Assembly: GCF_029784135.1 (NCBI RefSeq) | Contig: NC_073744.1 | Coordinates: 70,978,593-71,042,592, forward strand | Reading direction: 5' to 3' | DNA length: 64,000 nt | From: Toxorhynchites rutilus septentrionalis | Taxonomy: Eukaryota; Arthropoda; Insecta; Diptera; Culicidae | In this document: in pieces, positions 43,715 through 55,885 of the stretch | Layout of the letters: each line of letters starts with the position of its first letter | Position numbering within the stretch: position 1 is the stretch's first letter | Translations under genes and position numbers: made by a program | Notes under the pieces: model-generated | The model's input: only the letters and a program-made list of their open reading frames with translations | What the model was told of the DNA's origin: nothing | The model's database searches: none

Positions 43715-43720
43715 CACTCC

Positions 43721-43833
<113 letters not shown>

Positions 43834-44549
43834 TATGTTCTAGGTACTCCAAAGCATTCTGAAGTTTCCATTGATCTACCATTTCAACCACGACTGGTGC
43901 ATTGTTCATAACAAGAAATCTTACCCAAAATGGTTCATAGAGCCTGCGTGTCATGCTGGCTTTGAGTTTATATAAATATCAGATGTCATAGATCCTCCAA
44001 ATCATTCTTCAAAAGATTATAGGGTCAATATGCTCCATTGACTTGAATATGAATATGAAACCCAAGTAATCTTGCTTTGGTTTACATCCGTTTACACCAT
44101 TCGACGAAATGAAAAACCGAAAATCTAATGTGTCACAACATGCGGCAAAGCGGGTAGAATGGACATGTAGTGGGGGGGGGGGTATATGAACAGGTTCATA
44201 ATATACGAAGCGTAGAGGTTTATCGCTCGCGGAAGGAATAATTTCACTCTCTCTCAGTGTTTGTGCGTCCAGTAAGTGAAACAGAACAAAAAGAGAAAGC
44301 AATATAAAAAAGAGTTCAATATTCTTCCCTTCACTTTCCATCATGCATTGGATGTGATTATGGATGTGACTGTCCATTTCAACTATACAAATCAACCACC
44401 TGTCCATCATACTCCACTGTCCGTCTTACCCGCGACTCCCCTAATAGTCATGGATAACAGCTGGATGGACAGGTTTGTAATATTAACCTTTTGCGGTCGT
44501 TTGTCTGCTCTCGGCTATTAATAGTGTAATTACAACCGAATATACGTGC

Positions 44550-44834
44550 GTGTACCCCTCGACCAATACTACAACTTTGCGTTTGTCAACTGTGGCGTTT
44601 CGTGAAGTGTCAACTGTTGTTAATAATAAAATTCATTCCAAGTGTGATTTCAACAAGTACAGTTCCGGGAAAGTGTCGCGGCATGTGATGCAGTGGCATC
44701 AACGATATGGACATGTAGGTAACGATAATCTGAAACAGCTCGTCCGGCATAACATGGTGGATGGATTGAATTTTGCCGAATTCGACGACGATACCATCGT
44801 GTGTGAGCCGTGTCTATCAGGTAAGATAGTTTGA
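44550..44834 (+). pseudogene. Ty1/copia polyprotein fragment (GAG-pre-integrase domain)
   Basis: VMQWHQRYGHVGNDNLKQL followed by MVDGLNF and CEPCLSGK is the zinc-binding HHCC module that precedes integrase in copia elements. Only this domain (about 50 residues) is legible. RT, RNase H and LTRs were not found nearby. Further copia-like sequence may be present at 43840-44010, but I could not place it. Confidence 0.7.
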
Positions 44835-45285
44835 TTACCTTTCGAGGGTGCTGAGGAAAGACGATCCACGCGGCCCCTTTCCCTTCACTTTTCCTCCTTT
44901 ACCATGTCCAGACATGGCTGCTTGGGTTGGTTTGTTGATGTGTTGTGATGCGAACCGATGTGGTGTACGGTTTGAATGAGAATGATCGTTACGGCAGCGG
45001 AGCGGGGATTTTTAAGCTGACTGGCTGGCTCGAGAATTACGCATGTGTGAGACTGCGACCAATGTTTCGTTCATTTTTTTTCTTTTTCCTTTCCAATCGT
45101 GCTTCATTCTATTTCGCTGCTGCTCTGGTTGCCCGTTTTGGTCAGTACGATTTGAGGAGCACAAAATGGACCAATCAAAAATGGGCACATAGTGCATTTG
45201 GACAATGCTTGATATTTCACAATTATTTAATTCTTTATCTCAAGAAAAATGAAATGTTATTCGTTATGATAGATGCGTAGATATA
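44835..45285. other. Unrecognised open frame and spacer
   Basis: A 111-codon frame at 44945-45280 has an aromatic-rich middle and no known domain. Confidence 0.2.
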
Positions 45286-45289
45286 TTTC

Positions 45290-45435
45290 CTATCAATTGA
45301 TGCAAAAACCTTTGCGATCTATTGAGAAATGCTCGAGTTATAAGCGTTCCAAATCTTGCATTTTTTCCTACTTGTTCAGTGCCTAGATTTCCATTTCACC
45401 CCCTATATCTTCCGGGTTGGACGTAGTCCTACGTC
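45290..45435. repeat. Type II GACGTAG-ended fragment
   Basis: GTTATAAGCGTTCC, TTTTTTCCTACTTGTTC and the end GACGTAGTCCTACGTC match 17310-17440 closely. The other end is not seen. Confidence 0.55.
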
Positions 45436-45938
45436 AAAACCCACGATGCCGCACTTTGCGCCTTGAATTTTTATTGTCGAGTGTAGATCATTCTACATGT
45501 GAACGTCAGATCGCATGCTGAAAATGTTGGATAAGACTGTTTGAATAGATAGGACGACTTGACAAGCTGCTCCAACCAACAAGTTCGCTAGACAAATCAT
45601 CTGCAGATTACAAATTATCAATGATTCATCACAATATAGCTTCATAATTAGATTAGATTGTTCAGGCAATTGATCCCTGAATTGCCTAAAATTTCGACGA
45701 ACGTTGTAACTACCGACGGAGTCAAATTAACACGCCCACTAAATGTTTTATCAATTGAAACATGAATTTTCCTGACATACTGTGTAAGTGCTATCTGCAC
45801 TCAACAGAGTTGAACACTCTCAATCACAAGCAAACGATCGCTTATGTTAAGTGGTGGTTTTTGGCAGCCATTTGAGATAGATAAAGCGACTCAGTTCTGC
45901 TGCGGTGCAAGTATAAATGTCAGCGATTACCGTCCCAT

Positions 45939-46320
45939 GTGCAGGGACACCGGTATGCGTCGGGACCTCTTCCGTTTGAACTTTACGCCATCGTGAATGC
46001 TAATTTATCTATTTGCTACAATCAGTTAAGCAGCATGAGAAAACACGACAAAGCGCGCTCGTTTACCTATGTAAAGCATTCTGCGGTTCAGCAGCTGGAA
46101 AATACATTCATTTGGTGCCGGTTTGTTGGTTTTCCTCCACTTGTGGCAGCCCGTTTGCATCGTGGTGGGTGGGATGTTGCTAAGGGTGAATCTATAAGAC
46201 AATTCATGTTTTATCACTTATCCTTGTACGTAAATCCAAACGATAATGAATTACGTAACGCCACTCGGGCAATGTGGACGGACAAATTTCTCCAAATGGT
46301 AAGGTATTTCTCTCTCTCTG
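45939..46320 (+). other. Possible exon of an unrecognised gene
   Basis: An open frame of 136 codons has sequence unlike a repeat and good amino acid balance (SSMRKHDKARSFTYVKHSAV; WCRFVGFPPLVAARLHRGGW). It is bounded upstream by an acceptor-like CCCATGTGCAG and downstream by a donor-like ATGGTAAGG at about 46297. A TATAAATG sits 25 bp upstream of the acceptor. The track begins the frame at a GTG, so no true Met start is implied. I do not recognise the product. Neither strand shows a second exon I can connect to it. Confidence 0.35.
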
Positions 46321-48122
46321 CCTGCATCCTGTTAGTTAGGCATTAGGATGTGCATCAAGGCGGATCAAGATGAGTTGCGGCTCACTCTGTTGATGCGGCG
46401 ATGTATTGTTATCTAATGGTTTACCACACTCCTCGATAGCAGATATGGCCAGGCTGCTCCTACTAGTCTGAATGTGCGGTTAATTAGCAAGTATACGTTC
46501 GGGGTTTGCCCTTAATCTCGGAGAACAGTCCTTGCATCTCTATGGCTCACAACTCCCAAACAATAGAAGCCACCCCGGGGAACAATTCATTTGAGACGAA
46601 TGGCAATATTTGTGGGTCAAAACCACATGACATGTCATCGCTGTCCTCGTATGCATATACCTACAATAGTTTATCTCAGTCGTAGGTTGCCATATTTCGT
46701 TGAGATGGCAACCTGCCCATTGTTGCTCGGTTTCGAGATTCTCTGTGTGGAACCATTTTTCAACAGAATAGTTCTTCTGTTAAAACCATGCATTCACCAC
46801 AAATAATGAAACCTCGCCCTGTAGTTTAGGATCTCAGTTTTTTTTTGTAGATTTCCTTCCACGATGGTTGTCGGATTAGTGAGAACAGGCGCATTTGTGC
46901 ATGGCTGGCAATTTGGTTCTCATAACAACCAGCTACATTGATTGCACAAATGTTCGAATGTGTATAAACAAATGATCCCCATCATCCTTCGGTTCCGTTC
47001 GTTTATTAAACTGATCCGCATCGTTACATACTCCATCCCGCGCTTGCCGACGATGTAAGCAGAAATCCAACATGAACACGTTTCAAATATCAATGAACGC
47101 AATGCAAAGTTATAATAGCGATAGCAGAGATGCAAAGGCAAACACAAAAAAAGAAGCTGAAACCAATCTAAACCGATGCGCAATAACGGAACGACATCTC
47201 GATATAACCGACCTCGAGTGGACCTTTTTTATGACCCTGACGAATGCTTCAAAGGCTGCCCATGTGGCCGTGTTCAGTGCATCGAGCGATCGTTATTACA
47301 GCATTGCAAAAAGAGCCATTAGAATCGATGAGCGATGGTGGATTGATGACATAGCAACAAAGGATTATTTAGGAGTGTCGAAAAAAAGACTGCCGCATAG
47401 CCAACATTGCGCGCATAAATGCCTGCGCCGATAGGCAGATGGAACGGAGATATGCGGGAGAAATGGTTAGCAGAACGAATATCAAATTTACGACAAAATC
47501 AGTCACTATAGTGAAATGTTCAATCATTTGCAAAATCGGTTGATTACGGTGATGTTGGTAATACCTCCCTGCTGATAGCTTTCCGTTGCCATAGAGGTGG
47601 TCGTATTGTTTTTATACATCGGAAAATGATGTTACAAAGAGTTCGGAGTGTACCCTTTTTCTATTCTGTTCAATGAGCAGATTACGCTACACGCATTCTG
47701 TGTTATAGTGGGGAAATTTATTCTGTGTATGGATGGATTTTGTTCAGAATGGATTTTATTTCAGCATTTTTATGCGTTATCTATGCAATAGATGTATGGT
47801 TGGGTGCCAATGAAAATCGTCATCACGAATTTCAGAAAGTTACACCATAAAAAATGTTTACCACCTCGAAAAAACATCCTATGCGAAATTTCAGCTCAAT
47901 CGGACTCAAGGGAAAGTGGCGCAAGGCAGGTGTATGACACGATCATCGCTATCTCACTCTACTTACCGTCACCGCCTATCTCACTATCCCTCTGCTGTAA
48001 AAGTTCATCATCGACAACACGATATATCAGATGGTGGTATATTGGTAATTCGCGATGACGTCGACGTCTGGTGGTGACTTCAAATTAGAGCCATAATTTG
48101 GGTCCCAAATTCGTTAGTGTAA
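46321..48122. other. Stretch with one further unrecognised open frame
   Basis: 47072-47434 (+) encodes 120 residues starting MNTFQISMNAMQSYN, polar at the start with DLEWTFFMTLTNASKAAHVAV in the middle; no domain is recognised. A purine- or pyrimidine-rich patch (47940-48030) could be an intron tract. Nothing else was seen. Confidence 0.25.
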
Positions 48123-48124
48123 TA

Positions 48125-49327
48125 TTAGGCTGTCAAAAAAGTCCTGCGGTATTTTTTTGAATTTTCATTTGTTCATAAAATTAGTTACAATCATCTGTTT
48201 TAAGTCAAATATGCGCCGTTTTGTTCGATGACTTGTTCTCAACGAGATGCCAACTTCATAATACCCCTGTTATAGAAGCTCGCTTCCTTATTGGCAAAAA
48301 ACTCGGATAGCCAATTTTCACAGGCCTCTTTTGTGGCTAACTTCTGACTACCTAGCTCGTTCGCCATGGACAAAAACAGGTGGTAGTCACTTGGTGCAAG
48401 GTCCGGACTATACGGCGGATGCAAAAGAACCTCCCATCCGAGCTCCCGGAGCTTCTGGCGCGTCACCAAAGAAGTGTGTGGCCTGGCGTTGTCCTGATGG
48501 AAGACAATGCGGCCTCTGTTTATCAAAGATGGCCTCTTCTTCATGAGTGCTACCTTCAAGCGGTCCAGTTGTTGGCAGTACAGGTCCGAATTGCTCATAA
48601 TAGATTATTCCTTGACAATCCCACCAAACACACAGCAGAACCTTCCTGGCCGTTAATGAGGGCTTGGCCACCGTCTTAGCCGCTTCAGAGGGCTTCGACC
48701 ACGATCGTTTGCGCTTCACGTTGTCGTAAGTGACCCACTTTTCATCGCCAGTCATCATCCGCTTCAGAAACGGGTCGATTTTGTTGCGATTCAGCAGCGA
48801 TTCACATGCGTCGATACGGTCAAAGATGTTTTTTTTGCGTCAACGTGTGTGGCACCCATACATCGAGCTTCTTTGTGAATCTAAGCTTCTTCAAATGGTT
48901 AATAACGGTTTAATGACTTATCCCCAGCTTATGGCCGATGCTACGGCTGCTACTATGCCGGTCTTTCTCGGCTAATTCAGCGATTTTGTCGCAATTTTCG
49001 ACGACAGGCCTTCCGGAGCGTGGCGCATCTTCGACGACCTCTACACCAGAACGAAAACGTTGAAACCATCGTTGTGCGGTGGAAATGGAAACTGTATCGG
49101 GTCCATAAACTGCACAAATTTTATTGGCAGCTTGAGATGCATTTTTGCCTTTGTCATAGTAGTACTGTAAAATATGTCGGATTTTCTCTTTATTTTGCTC
49201 CATATTTGCGACACTATAACTCACGAACGACTTAACCAAACAAAACACTGTCAAGGACTGTGGCCTAGAACTACGTGCTTACAACGACACCTCGCGGAAA
49301 TACCGCAGGACTTTTTTGACAGCCTAA
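48125..49327 (-). mobile_element. mariner element with perfect terminal repeats
   Basis: The 30-bp ends are identical in inverted orientation (TTAGGCTGTCAAAAAAGTCC onward) and flanked by TA (48123-48124 and 49328-49329). The length of 1203 bp is within the usual 1.2-1.4 kb. The transposase on the minus strand is broken, but all conserved blocks are visible. Perfect ends with a dead gene suggest that it could still be moved by a related transposase. Confidence 0.85.
48239..49254 (-). pseudogene. mariner transposase, disrupted
   Basis: The N-terminal helix-turn-helix part (48910-49254: MEQNKEKIRHILQYYYDKG, RWFQRFRSGVEVVEDAPRSG) ends at a stop where the frame continues. After a frameshift, TGDEKWVTYDNV gives the first catalytic Asp. 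A further shift leads to HQDNARPHTS (second Asp) and YSPDLAPSDYHLF (third; D,D34D spacing as in mariner). At least three lesions exist. The enzyme excises and inserts its element at TA. Confidence 0.8.
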
Positions 49328-49870
49328 TATCTACCAGATTAGAAGACACGGAGCCGGTTTTAAAATTTGAAAATTTGAATGAAAATTTTCACATTATATT
49401 ATTTAATTCTTAGAAACACATATTTCTGTCCTTCATTTAACCATATGGCCATACAATTCCAACATTGTTGCTTAATTTTTGCATTATAATATAAAGTTGT
49501 CTTCATAAACAATTTTCGTATGAGACTTTTTCCCTACCTGCAAACAAAAATGTTTTTAATTTAAACAGAATACTAATATGATATGGAAAAGCTAATTTTC
49601 ATTCATAATTTTAATTTTGAAAACGTTCACTCCGACTGAAAATTGCCGCTCCCCTAAACTAGTAAACGAAACTCAATGCCGTCAACGCGAATCGCTGTTT
49701 TGAAGAAAACAAATACTTTTGACGTTTGAGATGTTGGCACCAAAAACATGGCGGGTGCCATAGAGCTGGGTCAAGGTTTAAATTTTTCGAAAATTCGAAA
49801 ATCACCCAAAGATGGGGGGGAGGAGGAGGAACATGAGAATGTTTTTTTCGAAACAAAATTTGTTGCCAAA
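49328..49870. other. AT-rich stretch with an old MITE end
   Basis: TTGCCGCTCCCCTAAAC (about 49646) and GCCGTCAACGCGAAT resemble, inverted, the inner repeat of the hAT MITE at 19640-19700. The rest is unrecognised. Confidence 0.3.
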
Positions 49871-49875
49871 TGTGT

Positions 49876-50720
49876 TGAAATTGCATGAAACGTCGAGATC
49901 TACTGTCATCTCGATTTTTTTTTGTCAAAAATTGCATAATTATTCTGTTTTTCGAAATACAAGGCAAAACGTATGGTTGAAGGTACCAATGAAAATGGTC
50001 ATCTCGATTTTTTTTCATATGGAACTTCGTGCGAAATGTTGATTGACACGATAAATACCCAATGTAAAGTATTAGCTTCATTTACTGATGTCGCAGACAT
50101 CAGTTTGAGTTTTTTAAAAAACAAAAAATCACCCAAGGGAGGAATACAGGAAATCGGGATTTTCAAAAAAAAAAATTTTTTATGCCAAATGTCTTTAAAT
50201 CACATTTTTTTTTATTAATCCGTTTATTTTTATAGGCTCAGTTACATAAGTTTAAAGGAGCCAAACTCTTAACTATATTTCAACTAGCATATATCAACAT
50301 GTTGTTTCCTTAATTCTATGGTTAATGAAATAGGAAACCGATTACTCGCGGTCGACTCGAGTTTAGAAGGGTGACATATTTTCATTAGGAAAAGGATGGG
50401 ATGTAAGGAGATGTGTGTTTACACTCGCACTCACATTCACTTTCACATTCTCATTCACACTGACACTTCACACTCAATTCTTAAAACTATCCTTACATCT
50501 AATATGTATTTACAATTTAACTTATTCTAATGTTAGTAGTTTTTTAAATCACATGAAACGTAGAGATTTATTGTTAGTTAAAAAAAAATAAAAATTTACT
50601 TTTAAGACGGAAAAACAACCGAGTGCCAGTTTTTGACAGAAAAAACGAAATAACAATAAATCTCGACGTTTCATGCAATTTGAAGACATTTGCATCAAAA
50701 AAATTTCTTTGAAGATCCCG
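49876..50720. repeat. Inverted repeat, possibly a MITE, opened by a retroelement insertion
   Basis: AATTGCATGAAACGTCGAGA near 49880 recurs inverted near 50660-50700 (TCTCGACGTTTCATGCAATT), with further matches on both sides. Between them a partial repeat (ACATGAAACGTAGAGATTTA near 50550) complicates the arms. A 337-bp retroelement end interrupts it. Confidence 0.45.
50206..50542 (-). mobile_element. 3' end of a non-LTR element with 12-bp target duplication
   Basis: On the minus strand the sequence ends AATAAACGGATT then AATAAAAAAAA. TTTAAATCACAT flanks both sides (50194-50205 and 50543-50554). A CGAGTCGACCGCGAGTAATC stretch resembles one at 56800. Only 3' UTR and tail are left, as in a strongly 5'-truncated copy. 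An internal CACATTCACTTT-type simple repeat (50430-50480) is part of it. Confidence 0.65.
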
Positions 50721-51089
50721 ATTTCACGATTTCAATCATGGGGTTTTTTTTTTGATTTTCAAGACACTTAAATATTGTCATCCGTGACTCTCCCTCAAGT
50801 CCTTTCAAGATGAAATTTTGAATATGGTGTTTTTTCGAGGTAGTGAACATTTCGTATGAGGTACCTTTTTTGAAATTTAAGGGTCGATTTTTCCCATACA
50901 TTCATTGGCACTCTAATATATCCACGATAACATTGCGGTTATATCACAGATGTAGCCCACATTTGAGTGAGAAAATCTGCAGAATTGCAAAACGACATCC
51001 TTCAGCAACTGAAAGGTCAGGATTTAGTTTTCATGAAGTCCCGGTCGCAGGTTATCGATCGCACCAAACATGTCAGGATCAAATTGAGG

Positions 51090-51618
51090 AGTTCAGTTTT
51101 TGTTGAGAAAGCACCTTTTGCTAGAAATACCAGGACTCCGTAGTCATTTGAAGGCCGCTGTAATTAATTCTAATGATGTCATTAATGAAATTGCATTGGA
51201 TGTATTACAGTTCATCATGAAGTGGGACTTGCATAAATCGGTTCCAAGTTTTACAGTGAATTTGAAACTGTTTCTAATCGTGTACGTTTCAGTGCCATCT
51301 TGTGTAGAGACTTATCAGAGTTGAAATTGATTAAAAATTTGCGACCAACGATGGGGTAGATATGTTTAAAACGTTGAGCTCGCAACAAGAGAGCGAAAGC
51401 GCACTTTACGGGAAGCACTTGTACAATACCTGTGTCGGTCTCAGCTTTATTTATTCTCTTATTTTGCAACTGCCAGTTCCATTGACCAACGCGATTTTGT
51501 GATTTCTTGTTCGTCCTATCTAATATTATAATAAATACCTTACATGTTCAGATAAGTTTGGAGGGGTGAAACCCTAGTGACCCGCCCCGGGTGTCACCCG
51601 GTCACGCTACGCCACTGT
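51090..51618 (+). pseudogene. hAT transposase relic with CAGTGGCGTAGC-type end
   Basis: The plus-strand frame at 51100-51324 reads a C-terminal hAT dimerisation region (FLIVYVSVPSC then SELKLIKNLRPTMG, interrupted by shifts). The right end ACGCTACGCCACTG is the inverted CAGTGGCGTAGC terminus common to one hAT group. The N-terminal zinc finger and the catalytic core are missing. The end and the coding piece are about 220 bp apart, as expected for the 3' end of such an element. The left end was not found. Confidence 0.6.
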
Positions 51619-52620
51619 TTGCAGTTATGTTTGCTGAATTTCTAAATGTTTTATCTGCAAACATAAACCCCTTTGATGGAATTTTCAAACAGTAATATCT
51701 CACTCTAAAGAAGCCATTGTTTATAGGTATCTGTGAAGAATAAGTAACAGTCAAAAATTAAAAAAAAAACATGGCGAAACACGAGAGAGTTCTTCCGTTG
51801 TCAGTGAAATAATTCAGCTAATAACCGTGACAAAAGCAGCAGTAGATTACATGAAGTATCCCTGGGAAAATGATAAAACATAATATATTCTTGGACGGAA
51901 AAAACCTGAACGGCGATCTTACTTATTTTGCGAGGAATTCATCGAAAATGTGAAAACTAATCTACTCTGTCCGTCCAATAGGTTATAGAAAAAACATAGG
52001 TGTTAAGCCGTATGCTTTGCGCAGAGACCAGTTCATGAACGCTGGAACAATATCACGGCGATTCGAAAAAGCTAAAAAGTTTATGAATCGGATAAAGTAC
52101 CCCCACTCGAAGAACCTTCAACTGCTTTAACCACGATCAATGGGGTTGTTATGGGCGCGTAACTAATGATCCCTCAAACGAGCCTGGAGGAGATAATTTG
52201 TTTACGTCTGCAATTAGAGATAGGTGGAGAACCTCAACAGCTGATTGCGGACAAAAGAGAATTTATAAACAAACCAGAAGTATTAACGGTATTTGTTGTA
52301 AATACGGAGTTCCACCAGCGGAAGCGAGAAAGCGATAACAACTGTCTAATCACCATCCGCACTCTTCCCTCTTGTGCGAGACGACCATGACCACACAAGG
52401 GGAATATGGGAACAACACAGATAGAAATTCACCACTCTACCGGAGCCGAAGTGTGAAATATTGTAGGGGAAGTGGTGGTAAAACGGACATGTTAAGTAGA
52501 ACTTCAATTATATCTTTGGAAACTCATGTTTTACTAAACATGAATGCAGTTTCTTACAATCCAAAATACTGTTCTTCGAAATAATGGGCCAAATGTTTTA
52601 CAAAAAAGTGTTTTTCAATT
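51619..52620. other. AT-rich stretch, nothing recognised
   Basis: Short frames (52166-52390, 52372-52584) have no known motifs. Confidence 0.35.
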
Positions 52621-54702
52621 TTTCAACTACGTCTAGCCGGAGTATATGGGAGTGAAATGAAAACCTAAACACAGAACATGCAGGGAAAATTAGCCCTTTC
52701 CCGTACAACATCGAGCCTCACTCGTGGTGTACCTGGATACCATAGGCGCTAGAACGCTCAGCAGAGTAGTGAAATCACTTGTTGTGTGACGTATTAAATA
52801 ATACGGGAAGGGGTTAAAGATTCCGAATCCTTATAACTCGAACATTTCATAATAGATCGGAAAGATGTTTACATCAATTGAAACATGAACTTCAGAATCA
52901 ATGTGCCTGGAGGAATCCGCTTTGCCAATTCATGCAAGTCGGGAATATTCTTGTTCCCACCGAAATGTGTTTCCCTAAGATGGGTTTCAAAACAAAGATG
53001 CCCGGGGGAATTCGTATTGCAAATACACTGCGTTTCACAACTATAGAACCACTCAACTTTTCTGAGTTTCCGGAGATATGTAAGAAGTCGGTTGAGTTGA
53101 AGTAAATGGTATAAGATATAATAACTATCTTCATTCAAAAGCCTGGTCATTTGAACTTTACTGTTGTGTTCAGGCGCGAAACATTAAAAAAACTGAAATT
53201 CCGGTGTTTCATACCTATGGAACCAGTTGGAAAAACTCTCACTTCATTACAAAATTAAGGTCAATGTCACATGAGCTACAATAAGTTTCTAACTTGAAGG
53301 TGATATTTAGTTCTCTGTCAGTGCAAATATCCCATTTGGGGTGATTTCGACACAGCTGCACCATCTTGTAGTGTGTATTTCGTTCTACGCAGAGGATACT
53401 GCTCGTTCAAGCTCTTCAAATCACTCATACTGCTGGTAAGCTGCATCTACTATTCATACGATCACTCCTCATTAGTTCTTGATAGGGTTTTGATCTGGTA
53501 AACAAACTGACCCGTCCAGAATCTAAGGCTCCTATTCATGAAACCATGCCCTGACCTTCTGGATTCTATGAATTGATGCCAAATTACCCAATTATCGCAT
53601 CATTTTTGATGCAAAAACAGCAATAAATGATTCTGAAGTACTTCGTTGAACTTATAACTGTTCATTCGTGTTGATGGTAAGCTATCTGAACCAGGTATTT
53701 TTGAGGAAATTCTCCCCAAACCACAAAAAATTCCATCTCCAAAACTGTGGGTCCAAAAACTAATGTGAAAGCTAATCCCATGAGCTTCACTATTTCAAGA
53801 GAGCTTCTCTGATAAAAAGAAATCCAACTTGGATAGAATTTTCTCATACTAGAAGGACTTACGGAACGTGTCATGTAATTTTTCAGCGCGTAACTTTGAA
53901 GTCGGCGTTTTCAAAAACTTTGAAGTCGGCATTTTCAAAAAATGCCTGGTTCAGATAGCTTACCATCAACACGAATGAATAGTTGGAAGTGCAACGAAGA
54001 ACTTCAGAATCATTTATTGCTGTTTTTGCATCAAAAACAACGTGATAACTGGGTAATTTGGCATTAATTCATAAAATCCAGAAGGTCAGACCATGATTTC
54101 ATGAATAGGGGCCTTAAAAACCGGACGGGTCAGCTTGTTTATCAGATCAAAACCCTATCAAGAACTTATGAGGAGTGATCGTACGAATAGTAGATGCAGC
54201 TTACCAGCAGTATGAGTGATTTGAAGAGCTTAAACGAGCAGTATCCTCTGCGTAGAACGAAATACACACTACAAGATGGTGCAGCTGTGTCGAAACCACC
54301 CCGAATGGGATATTTGCATTGACTGATAACTAAAGATGACCTACGAGTTAGAAACTTGTTGTAATTCATGTGACATTGACGTTTATTTTGTATAGGAGTG
54401 AAAGTTTTTCCATCTGGTTCTATAGTTATGAAACACCGGAGTTTTTTGAATGTTTCGCGCCTGAACACAATAATAAAGTTCAAATGACCAGGCTTATAAA
54501 TGAAGATAGTTATTATATCCTACACCATATACTTCAATTCAACCAACCTCTTACATATCTCTGGAAACTAAGAAAAATTGAGTGGTTCTATAGTTGTGAA
54601 ACGCAGTGTATATGCAAGCTGCGAATACTTTTGCACTCGCTTCTCTCATACGTACCCATACTCCTCCTGTTTGATATTGAATTTTTGACGTAGAACTATG
54701 TC
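52621..54702. repeat. GACGTAG-flanked region with reversed minisatellite and fold-back
   Basis: It starts with a type II end (ACTACGTCTAGCCGGAG) and finishes with a type I motif (GACGTAGAACTATGTC at 54687). Between them are two diverged minisatellite units (52880-53030, reversed) and the inverted repeat at 53010-54625. Whether it is one element is unclear: the type I end faces right, away from the region, so the two ends may belong to different insertions. Confidence 0.4.
53010..54625. repeat. Imperfect fold-back, arms about 690 bp
   Basis: Arms 53010-53697 and 53943-54625 are inverted copies with scattered mismatches. The inner ends read GATGGTAAGCTATCTGAACC against its inverse, and the outer ends AATACACTGCGTTTCACAAC against GTTGTGAAACGCAGTGTA. 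The spacer is about 245 bp. It is much older than the palindrome at 4457. Confidence 0.75.
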
Positions 54703-54709
54703 TTTCATT

Positions 54710-55160
54710 GGGGGTCTCCGTAGCCACATTGGTTGCGCGTTCTCTTAGTAAGCGATCGATCGTGAGTTCAAAACTCAGAGCTCTCAATTGACCATCTTTG
54801 TGTTGTAACAGAATAACTACGTCCACGCAACAATCATCAGCGATGAAGATGATCGATCCACGGTCGAAACAAGATCGATTCATCCATACAACTGGTCTGC
54901 TCTGCAAGACACATCGTTCGTTCTATCTATAAATGTTCTATAAATAACTCAACAATGATCAATCAACTGTCTTCGCTGGTCGGTCTTACTGGATAATGGA
55001 AGATCAGAAGGAATACTCTTACGCCAAAAAATGGCAACTGTTTAATGTGCTAATTATAGATATGATAAAAATGTGACATGTACACGATTAAAATTCGGTT
55101 CTGTTATAGCTAAAATACTAATGAGCCTAAAATAAACAAATGGGACAAAAAAAATTGCCG
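54710..55160 (+). mobile_element. tRNA-derived SINE, copy 2 of family 1
   Basis: Head GGGGGTCTCCGTAGCC with A box (GGTTGCGCGTTC region) and B box like GAGTTCAAAACTC matches copy 1 at 1759 over the whole length, including the CATCAGCGAT body segment and the AATGAGCCTAAAATAA tail. It is inserted directly after a type I GACGTAG motif and AACAAATGGGAC closes it. Confidence 0.75.
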
Positions 55161-55670
55161 TAATTTTGGAAATTTTTCAAATTTTCTAAACCCTCTCTGC
55201 AACGCTTTAGGTGTTTTCCTAAGTTTCGGAATATTCATTGGAATTCATTCTGTGGCACCCCGTTGCTTCAGCACCGATACCATCAGCAAGGTACCGATTT
55301 TCAGACAGCATCTACGCATCCAGCTGTCAACGGCGTAATAATCATCATTCGCGCACTCAAAACGTGGAAAATACATCTTCAAATAAACATTAAACAATAA
55401 CCACTTTATTCCTAACATCCACAATAATTCATTTTATTCCTAACATCCAAAAAAAATCACCAATATTCATTATTTTTCGACCTTTCAGACAGGGGTCCCC
55501 TCTTAAATCTGTGAGACTTCTGTTGGTCACCCAGTTAAAACAATATTATTGGGTTCACATAACAACCCACTCCTCATAACTAACAAAACGAATGTTGTTC
55601 CACAAAATATAACAGAATAAATCAGCTGGCAAAGCTTAACAGTGAGGACTCCTGAGTGGGGGTCGCGACA
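55161..55670. other. AT-rich stretch, nothing recognised
   Basis: No open frame, end repeat or RNA gene was seen. Confidence 0.4.
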
Positions 55671-55885
55671 GGGATTTGCCGCCAAGAGCTAACAGTGGTC
55701 ATGTATTAAATTGTTTAGATCTATTTTCACGTTTTACATGGCAGATGATGCTGGTTGTTTTCCGGTACATGCGCAATGAAATTTCTTCCAAGGTGGTAGA
55801 GCTTTTTCGCTGCTTTTGGCTGGGCGAGGGGAATAGTCTACACATCACACAGCAAGGATTCAACCTACAGTGCGATTCGATATAG
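55671..55885 (+). pseudogene. Possible retroelement integrase scrap
   Basis: An open frame of about 70 residues holds CLDLFSRFTWQ, then KVVELFRCFW and GNSLHI, the spacing of an integrase core around its first Asp and the strand that leads to the second. The second Asp is not legible. A weak call: no flanking element structure. Confidence 0.3.
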
